A stretch of DNA of 64,000 nucleotides, taken from NCBI RefSeq assembly GCF_000421465.1, contig NZ_ATXB01000001.1:1922001-1986000 (forward strand). The letters run 5' to 3'. The first letter of the stretch is position 1; each line of letters opens with the position of its first letter. This stretch comes from Methylohalobius crimeensis 10Ki. GTDB lineage: Bacteria > Pseudomonadota > Gammaproteobacteria > Methylococcales > Methylothermaceae. The notes beneath the pieces were generated by a model. It was given only the letters and a program-made list of their open reading frames with translations. It ran no database searches and had not been told where the DNA came from. Made by a program: the position numbers and the translations under genes. This document shows positions 58,413 through 64,000 of the stretch, piece by piece.

Positions 58413-59649
58413 GACCGCTGCCGAAATCGCGCGGTACCGGTTTCGGCCATTGACGTCCCTTGACCAGTCCTTTCCAGTACACCAGCGGCAGGACGTAGCG
58501 CTTGAGGAGATACATGCTCAGCCGCTCCTTGCCCTGATCGAAGGGAAAGGTTTCGCGTACCTCTCCCCCATACAGGAATTCCGCCAGAATGACGCGGCCG
58601 TAACGAGTCACCAGGGGACAGGAGCCGTAACCGTCGTATTGCGCCTTGAGATCGCCGCCGCCCATCGCCGCGGCCAAGTTGCGGACCACCACCGGCGCCT
58701 GGGAACGCACCGCGGCGGCGGTCTTGGAGTTGGGGCTGCCGGCGCAATCCCCCAAGGCGAAGACGTTGGGATAGCGCACATGCCGCATGGTGTACTGGTC
58801 CACGTCCACCCAGCCGGCTTCATTGGCCAGCGGACTGTTTTTGACGAAATCCGGCGGCGACTGGGGCGGTGTGACATGGATCATATCGTATTGATGGACC
58901 ACGGTTTCGCCGCTGTCGAGGTTTTCGAACACCGCCTCGCGCGCCTCGGGCCGGATGGCCACCAGATTATGGCGATAGCTCGTCTGGATGTCGCGCGGTT
59001 TGAGCACCCGATTCGTCAGCGCATCGGCGTATTTCTTGACGCCGAAGATGCCGGGCGTGGCCGTCAAATAATGCACGGTGCAGCGATCGCGAATCCCCTT
59101 GCGGCGGAAATAGTCCTCCGCCAGATAGGCGATCTTCTGGGGAGCGCCCGGGCATTTGATCGGCATCGGCGGCATGGTGAAAAGCGCCGTGCCGCCGGTG
59201 AAATTCCGGAGCATTTCCCAAGTGTCATCCACCGTGTCATAGCTATAATTGCTGCAGATGCCATGTTGGCCGACGATCTCCTTGCTCAAGCCATCGACCC
59301 TTTCCCAATCCAACTTGAGACCGGCGGCGACAATCAGCCAATCGTAGCCGATCTTATTGCCGCCCTCGGCAGTCACCACTTTTTGATCCGGGTCGACCGA
59401 AGCGACCCGCTCCTTGATCCAATTCGCCTGCCGGGGAAGCAAATCGGCCATATTGCGCGCCGTGGTTTTCCGATTGACGATGCCCGCCCCCACCAAGGTC
59501 CACATGGGTTGGTAATAATGCACTTCGGACGGCTCGATCACCGCCACATCCGTACATTTGAGCTGTTCCACCACCCGGTGGGCCATACCGGCACCTGCGG
59601 CGCCGCCGCCAATTATCACGATCGAATGATGTGGGTTTGTCGTGGTCAT
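58399..59649 (-). CDS. Sulfide:quinone oxidoreductase family flavoprotein
   Basis: A 416-residue SQR-type flavoprotein, clear paralog of the one at 18519-19742. FAD-binding VIIGGGAAGAGMAHRV at the start, VFALGDCAGSPNSKTAAA, and redox cysteines C166 (IKCPGAPQKIAYLAE) and C344 (GYGSCPLVTRYG). Electrons from sulfide would enter the quinone pool right beside the quinol oxidase encoded downstream. Overlaps cydP. GGAGG-type site (CAGGAGGATT) upstream. Confidence 0.9.
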   Translation of the reverse strand: MTTTNPHHSIVIIGGGAAGAGMAHRVVEQLKCTDVAVIEPSEVHYYQPMWTLVGAGIVNRKTTARNMADLLPRQANWIKERVASVDPDQKVVTAEGGNKIGYDWLIVAAGLKLDWERVDGLSKEIVGQHGICSNYSYDTVDDTWEMLRNFTGGTALFTMPPMPIKCPGAPQKIAYLAEDYFRRKGIRDRCTVHYLTATPGIFGVKKYADALTNRVLKPRDIQTSYRHNLVAIRPEAREAVFENLDSGETVVHQYDMIHVTPPQSPPDFVKNSPLANEAGWVDVDQYTMRHVRYPNVFALGDCAGSPNSKTAAAVRSQAPVVVRNLAAAMGGGDLKAQYDGYGSCPLVTRYGRVILAEFLYGGEVRETFPFDQGKERLSMYLLKRYVLPLVYWKGLVKGRQWPKPVPRDFGSGHDPL

Positions 59650-59686
59650 CGGAAATCCTCCTGAAGGGAAAAGGTGAATAAATTAT

Positions 59687-60517
59687 TTAGATGTTTGCCT
59701 TAAATTGATCGACCCAATCCATAAGATGATCGATCAGATCAGTCAAGGCGGGAAGAAAATCCTCCCATTGCTGAAACAGAATGTAAATCGCCATTCCGAT
59801 TACAAACCAAGCGAAGGTTTTACGCAAATGCTTCGCCGCAATTCGGTGCGCCAACCAACTCCCCAGAAACGAACCGACCACCGCGGAGCCGGTCACCACG
59901 CCCGCCAAGGTGTAATCTACCGAAACGTGGCTGAGGTAGCCAATAAATCCGGCCATGGATTTGAGAAAAATGACCAGCAGCGAGGTACCGATCGCCAAGT
60001 GCATGGGCAGCCCCCCCAGCAGAGTCAAGGCCGGCACTACCAGAAAACCGCCGCCCGCCCCCACCAAACCGGTGACGGCCCCCACCACCAGGCCGTGAAG
60101 GATGATTTCTCCCCAGGCCATGCAATCCAAACATTCGCCCTCTTCCCGCTTCGGCTTCCTGGAGTTTTGTCCGTTGCGCAGCATCGCCCACGCGGTGGCG
60201 AACATGATCAAGGCAAATCCCACCAGCAACAGTACCGAGGGAATATAACGAGCGACCCATCCGCCCAAGAACGCCCCCACCATTCCGGCGGCACCGAAAA
60301 TCACCCCGACCCGCCAACTGACCGATCCTTTCCATGCGTGTTGGACCATCGCCACCAGACTGGTGATACCCACGACCAGCAGGGAGGTGGCGATCGCTTC
60401 CTTGGCCGGTACATGGAGGGCATAAACCAGGATCGGAACGGTCAGAATGGAGCCGCCCCCTCCGAGGAGCCCCAAGGTGAGACCGATAAGCAGAGATAAC
60501 AAAACGGCAAGAATCAT
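59687..60517 (-). CDS. TSUP (TauE/SafE) family sulfur-compound permease
   Basis: A 276-residue membrane protein with eight segments in two repeats; each begins with the TSUP motif, GLTLGLLGGGGSILTVP near the N-terminus and GAVTGLVGAGGGFLVVPAL in the second half. TauE/SafE proteins move sulfite, sulfoacetate or other sulfur anions. It is 37 bp upstream of sqr with no terminator between, so it probably heads the operon TSUP-sqr-cydP-cydA-cydB-cydX-PDO-dsrE and may export sulfite made by the dioxygenase. Confidence 0.88.
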   Translation of the reverse strand: MILAVLLSLLIGLTLGLLGGGGSILTVPILVYALHVPAKEAIATSLLVVGITSLVAMVQHAWKGSVSWRVGVIFGAAGMVGAFLGGWVARYIPSVLLLVGFALIMFATAWAMLRNGQNSRKPKREEGECLDCMAWGEIILHGLVVGAVTGLVGAGGGFLVVPALTLLGGLPMHLAIGTSLLVIFLKSMAGFIGYLSHVSVDYTLAGVVTGSAVVGSFLGSWLAHRIAAKHLRKTFAWFVIGMAIYILFQQWEDFLPALTDLIDHLMDWVDQFKANI

Positions 60518-60967
60518 TGCACACCGCCTTCAATACTTTCCAAATAAACGCCGGTTCCGATTGTTTCCGGTTCGACTCCGTTCCCACTCTATAGGAAACG
60601 AACTCTATATTCCAATATCTTATATTGATATATCATATATCTATTTATGCCATTTAAATATAATCCCCACCCTGCTGCCAGGTGCGCCGCGCCCGCGTCA
60701 ACTCTTCCAGTCGGCGCGCCACCTTTTCTTCTTCCATAATGTGACCGATTTCTCATTGTCGCCATAAAGCGACGCATTCTTCCGGATGCGCACTAACCTA
60801 TAGAAGGGATGCAATCTTGCCATCGATAGGGAAAAGCGCCTCCCATCGAATGCAATTTTTTGTCGAAGGTCCCCCTTTCGCAAGGGAGATTGCGACTCTG
60901 ACTCCCCCTGCACGGGAAAGCTGCAGTTCAAAACCTTTCTTTCAACAAGAAAAACAAAAGGAATACC
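60518..60967. promoter_or_regulatory. Divergent regulatory region between the sulfur operon and multicopper oxidase genes
   Basis: 450 bp without a supported gene. An AT-rich block at 60604-60655 holds a perfect palindrome GATATAT-C-ATATATC (60627-60641) and an overlapping ATATC-N7-GATAT (60615-60631). A second inverted repeat GTCGC-CATAAA-GCGAC lies at 60758-60773, and a small hairpin CCCTT-TCGC-AAGGG near 60880. These could be operators for either operon; the owner regulator is not in the window. Confidence 0.5.
60627..60641. promoter_or_regulatory. Candidate operator, 15-bp palindrome
   Basis: GATATATCATATATC has 7-bp arms around one central base. It lies 110 bp upstream of the TSUP start. 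Short AT-rich palindromes of this type are bound by ArsR-family sulfur regulators (BigR/SqrR type) in other bacteria; the assignment here is a guess. Confidence 0.4.
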
Positions 60968-62647
60968 ATGAAAAGAAGAGCCTTTCTTAAAGCCGGTGCG
61001 GCGGCGATGGCCACCACACCCGCAATATTTGGCGGCGGGATGCTGCCCCGAACGGCCTACGGACAACTATGCCGTCCCGAAGGAATCCGAACCCCCGGCA
61101 CGGAACCGAACAGCCCGCCGGTCCGCCATTATCTCGAGCCTTTGTTTATCCCGCCGGCCATGGAGCCGGTCAATCCGGCGAGCCTGTCGCCGCAACCCGA
61201 TCCGGATCGCCATCAAAGATTTCGCGAATTTCCGCCAGTCAAATACTACATTCAATCTCTAACGGAAGGATTATGGAACTATCACCAGGATCTTTCCAAA
61301 CTGAATCCGATCGGATTCGGCTCCCTGGCCTGGATGTTCGACGGCATGACGCCGGGAAGCACCCTGGTGGCTCGCTACGGCGAACCGGTGTTCGTCCGCC
61401 GCTACAACGATCTTCCGATGACCGAAAACTCTCTCCTTCCCTTCGGACTGCCCTTTTCCAGCATCCATCTGCACAACGCCCATACGGCGTCCGAAAGCGA
61501 CGGCTACCCGGAGGATTTCACCTTTCCCGGTCAATTCTGGGATCACCACTACGCCATGATGTATGCGCGCAACGATCCCCGGGAGGCTCTGGCCAGCCTC
61601 TGGTACCACGACCATATGCTGGATTTCACGGCCACCAACGTCTATGCGGGTCTGTCCGCCATGGCGATTTTCTACGACGAGCTGGATTCGGGTGATGAAA
61701 ACGACCCCAATCCCCATGCTTTGCGGCTGCCGGGCACCTACGGCAAATACGATATCTATCTGATATTGCATGACGTCCGCTTCGATCAGCACGGCAACCC
61801 CAGCTACAACCTATTCGATACCGACGGTCACTTGGGCGACCTGATCACCGTCAACCGCAAGGTGACCCCCTATCTGGAGGTGGAACCGCGTAAATATCGC
61901 TTCCGCATCGTGGACGGCGGACCTTCCCGCTTCTACGAACTGGCCTTGAGCGACCAATCGCCGCTGTTCGTCATTGCCAACGACGGCAATCTCCTGGAAG
62001 CACCGGTGGAAACCACCAGCATCGTCCTGGGCCCTGCCAACCGCTACGACATCATCATCGACTTTTCCCGATACCGCCCGGGGGATACGGTGGAGATGCT
62101 CAACACCATGGAGCAGATCAACGGCCAAGGACCCACCGGCCGCCGCCTGGAAGGGCCGAACCGGATGCCGGTGATGCAGTTCCGGATCAAACCCCTGGAA
62201 GGCCCGGACAACAGCCGGATTCCGGATTCTCTGCGGGAATTTCCGCCCATCAATCTCAAAGAAGTACGCGCCGAACGGGAATGGGTATTCGACCACGACA
62301 TGGGACTATGGGTCATCAACGGCGAGTTCATGGATCCCACCCAAGTCGCCGCCGCGCCCGAGCAGGGATCGGCGGAAATCTGGACTTTCCGCAACGCGGG
62401 CAGTTCCTGGGCCCATCCGGTCCACGTTCATTTCGAGGAATTCCAAGTGCTTGAATGGAACGGTAAACCACCCACCGGGGTACTCAAAGCCAGAAAGGAC
62501 GTCGCCACCCTGGGACCGAACGACGTGGTGCGCGTCTTTTACCGATTCGATGATTTCCTGGGCCGCTACGTCATTCACTGCCACAACAATGTGCATGAAG
62601 ACAACGCCATGATGGCCCGCTGGGACATCGTGCCCAAAGAAAAATAA
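60968..62647 (+). CDS. Tat-exported multicopper oxidase
   Basis: A 559-residue laccase-type oxidase. It starts with a twin-arginine signal (MKRRAFLKAGAAAMATTPA). All copper-ligand motifs are present in order: SIHLHNAH, WYHDHMLDFTATN, WAHPVHVHFEEF, and YVIHCHNNVHEDNAMM (type 1 and trinuclear sites). Three cupredoxin domains. AAAAGGAAT precedes the ATG. Substrate unknown; could oxidise metals (Cu+, Mn2+, Fe2+) or organics. First gene of a three-gene run with two other exported proteins. Confidence 0.93.
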   Translation: MKRRAFLKAGAAAMATTPAIFGGGMLPRTAYGQLCRPEGIRTPGTEPNSPPVRHYLEPLFIPPAMEPVNPASLSPQPDPDRHQRFREFPPVKYYIQSLTEGLWNYHQDLSKLNPIGFGSLAWMFDGMTPGSTLVARYGEPVFVRRYNDLPMTENSLLPFGLPFSSIHLHNAHTASESDGYPEDFTFPGQFWDHHYAMMYARNDPREALASLWYHDHMLDFTATNVYAGLSAMAIFYDELDSGDENDPNPHALRLPGTYGKYDIYLILHDVRFDQHGNPSYNLFDTDGHLGDLITVNRKVTPYLEVEPRKYRFRIVDGGPSRFYELALSDQSPLFVIANDGNLLEAPVETTSIVLGPANRYDIIIDFSRYRPGDTVEMLNTMEQINGQGPTGRRLEGPNRMPVMQFRIKPLEGPDNSRIPDSLREFPPINLKEVRAEREWVFDHDMGLWVINGEFMDPTQVAAAPEQGSAEIWTFRNAGSSWAHPVHVHFEEFQVLEWNGKPPTGVLKARKDVATLGPNDVVRVFYRFDDFLGRYVIHCHNNVHEDNAMMARWDIVPKEK

Positions 62648-62677
62648 TTCCATCAGGAACCCTTCCAGGAGCAAAAC

Positions 62678-63370
62678 ATGAACAACAAAAACCGCCGTGC
62701 ATTCCTGGCTTCCGCGGCAGCGGCCGTACCAGTTGCCGCCGCTGCCTTGGCCACCGGAACCGAACCCAAACCGTCGGCATTCAAAACCTGCCCCCGAGCG
62801 GTGAGCGGACCCAATGCCACGCGTTTCCCCCAAGTCGTGGTCGAGGATCAACACAAACGCAAGGCTTGGTTCTACGAAGAATTGCTGCACGACAAACTGG
62901 CCTTGGTCAGCTTCACCTCGGTCCACGGAGAGCGCGATTTTCCGGTACTGGAAAATCTGGTAAAGGTCCAGGCGTTGCTGAAAGAGCGCTTGGGAAAAGA
63001 CGTTTTCATGTATACCGTCACCACCGAACCTTATCGGGACGGCCCGAATGAATTGAAAAAGCTGGCCGAAGCACACCAGGCCCGGTGGCGATTCCTTACC
63101 GGGGACGTGCAATCCATCCGGGAGGTGCTCGCATCCTTCAACGTTCGAGGACGGCTGAGCGGACTGGTCTGGATCGGCAACGAACAAACCGGCCGTTGGA
63201 TCAAAAGACCCACCCAACAACCGCCAATGGCCATCGCTGAAGTGGTCGCCCGGCTGAGTGTGGGAAAAAACCACAAGCCGTTTTTAGTGGACCGGCATAG
63301 CGCCGAAGTGGGTATCTCGAAGCATTACCGTCGGGATAGTCAAGCGGCAACCACGTCTTCCAAAGGATGA
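62678..63370 (+). CDS. Tat-exported SCO-like thioredoxin-fold protein without the CxxxC motif
   Basis: A 230-residue protein with a twin-arginine signal (NRRAFLASAAAAVPVAAAALA). The fold resembles SCO1/SenC: VVVEDQHKRKAWFYEELL, LALVSFTSVHGERDFPVL and VFMYTVTTEPYRDGP, ending in a SCO-like RFLTGDVQSIREVL. The usual FTSCxxxCPxL copper motif reads FTSVHGERDFPVL, so both copper cysteines are missing; a distal histidine cannot bind Cu alone. It probably serves a structural or other role with the multicopper oxidase. Confidence 0.78.
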   Translation: MNNKNRRAFLASAAAAVPVAAAALATGTEPKPSAFKTCPRAVSGPNATRFPQVVVEDQHKRKAWFYEELLHDKLALVSFTSVHGERDFPVLENLVKVQALLKERLGKDVFMYTVTTEPYRDGPNELKKLAEAHQARWRFLTGDVQSIREVLASFNVRGRLSGLVWIGNEQTGRWIKRPTQQPPMAIAEVVARLSVGKNHKPFLVDRHSAEVGISKHYRRDSQAATTSSKG

Positions 63371-63392
63371 TCCCAGCAAGGAGGTAACTTTC

Positions 63393-64000
63393 ATGAATCA
63401 GCAATCACGCATCCGGAACCGCCGACAACTTCTCTCGGGCTTGCTGCTGGGAAGCTTGGGGCTGGCCAATATGGCCCAGGCGGGTTGCGAACCGACGTTC
63501 GATCCCATGACCGGAAGGACCGGCTACATGGGGCATCCCTGCCCGCAAACTCGCCCCGGCCCTTCCAGACAGGTCGAGCATGCCGACGGCAGCATGGAGA
63601 TCTGGACCCCGGAAGGCCATTTTCCTTCCGTCGATCCCTTCAGCAATCCGCCGGGAAGCAACTTTCTACTCACGGTTCACGAGAACCTGCGGGATTTCCT
63701 GGGGAACGAAATGCCCAACACCCTGCCGTCCACTCCCACCAATCCCTATAATCTGCACGACGGGCCGGTGTTGACCCAATCCATCAATCCCACCAATCCG
63801 GAAGAGGATCTGGACCGGATCATCGACGAGATCGAGCGGGCCGCCCGTACGAACGGAAAAGTGGACGCGGACCTGATCCGCCTGGGCATCGACATCCTAG
63901 AAGGCAATCCCATCGAGAACCGCGCCTATTCCGGTTTTCCCATGCTGCACTACAATGGCTGCCTCAAACAAAAAACGGTGGAACCGATTTTCGATGCCGA
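63393..64000 (+). CDS. Exported protein of unknown function, cut by the window end
   Basis: About 202 residues are visible and the frame is open to the last base. It has a likely signal with twin arginines (IRNRRQLLSGLLLGSLGLANMAQA), then a cysteine- and proline-rich part (GCEPTFDPMTGRTGYMG, HPCPQTRPGP), and a conserved-looking HADGSMEIW. AAGGAGG is upstream. It follows the multicopper oxidase and SCO-like genes and is probably in the same operon; no family recognised. Confidence 0.65.
   Translation, partial: MNQQSRIRNRRQLLSGLLLGSLGLANMAQAGCEPTFDPMTGRTGYMGHPCPQTRPGPSRQVEHADGSMEIWTPEGHFPSVDPFSNPPGSNFLLTVHENLRDFLGNEMPNTLPSTPTNPYNLHDGPVLTQSINPTNPEEDLDRIIDEIERAARTNGKVDADLIRLGIDILEGNPIENRAYSGFPMLHYNGCLKQKTVEPIFDA

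Noticed and set aside
60880-60900. Hairpin CCCTT-TCGC-AAGGG as a terminator upstream of the multicopper oxidase
   Set aside because: No T run on either side and no gene upstream in either direction needing it.

Overview
The window is a GC-rich, densely packed gammaproteobacterial chromosome segment. The core gene orders support this: yceD-rpmF-plsX-fabH with divergent maf; pyrG-kdsA-eno-ftsB-ispD-ispF-truD; tig-clpP-clpX. The respiratory genes (two sulfide:quinone oxidoreductases, persulfide dioxygenases, cytochrome bd, ba3-type oxidase, multihaem cytochrome, Na+-pumping oxaloacetate decarboxylase) fit a sulfide-exposed, microaerobic bacterium, for example a Methylococcales or sulfur-oxidising lineage. 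The genus cannot be fixed from this sequence.

Layout. 1-10.3 kb: fatty-acid/phospholipid, ribosomal, isoprenoid, cell-division, LPS (kdsA), enolase and CTP synthase housekeeping genes, mostly minus strand with start/stop overlaps. 10.6-17.5 kb: an EAL-HDOD signalling protein, a palindromic repeat element, hflD, a four-gene GldA/GldG-like ABC system, and mutM. 17.5-23.2 kb (minus): a secreted unknown protein, sulfide:quinone oxidoreductase, the redox two-component system RegBA, then two tandem small-RNA-like units, each with a RegA-type box, and a GlcG-like/class II aldolase pair. 23.4-26.9 kb: tRNA-Leu and tig-clpP-clpX. 27-36.4 kb: a chimeric ABC transporter remnant, a CstB-like persulfide dioxygenase/rhodanese, a ZIP transporter, and a ba3-type oxidase operon with diheme cytochrome c and a TlpA-like thioredoxin. 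36.4-42.3 kb (minus): a probable Fur-controlled run of DUF2325 protein, two paralogous small proteins, cytochrome c, a seven-haem cytochrome with a one-base frameshift, and a parvulin. 42.7-49.2 kb: an outer-membrane protein and a TolC/MFP/RND efflux system. 49.4-54 kb: oadGAB and three small genes. 60.5-54.1 kb (minus): a compact sulfur-respiration operon, TSUP permease, SQR, cydP, cydA, cydB, cydX, persulfide dioxygenase, DsrE. 60.9-64 kb: multicopper oxidase, SCO-like protein and another secreted protein, cut by the window end.

How it fits together. Sulfide would be oxidised by SQR into the quinone pool. Electrons would go to cytochrome bd, which is known in other bacteria to resist sulfide, or through c-type cytochromes to the ba3 oxidase. 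The persulfide product would be handled by the dioxygenases, rhodanese and DsrE. RegBA, which senses quinone/redox state, sits directly upstream of one SQR. The two small-RNA-like units next to it carry anti-Shine-Dalgarno C-rich motifs, and one matches the SQR ribosome binding site over 9 bases. I consider this RegBA/sRNA/SQR module the most interesting candidate system, followed by the eight-gene SQR-bd-PDO operon and the Fur-boxed multihaem cytochrome run.
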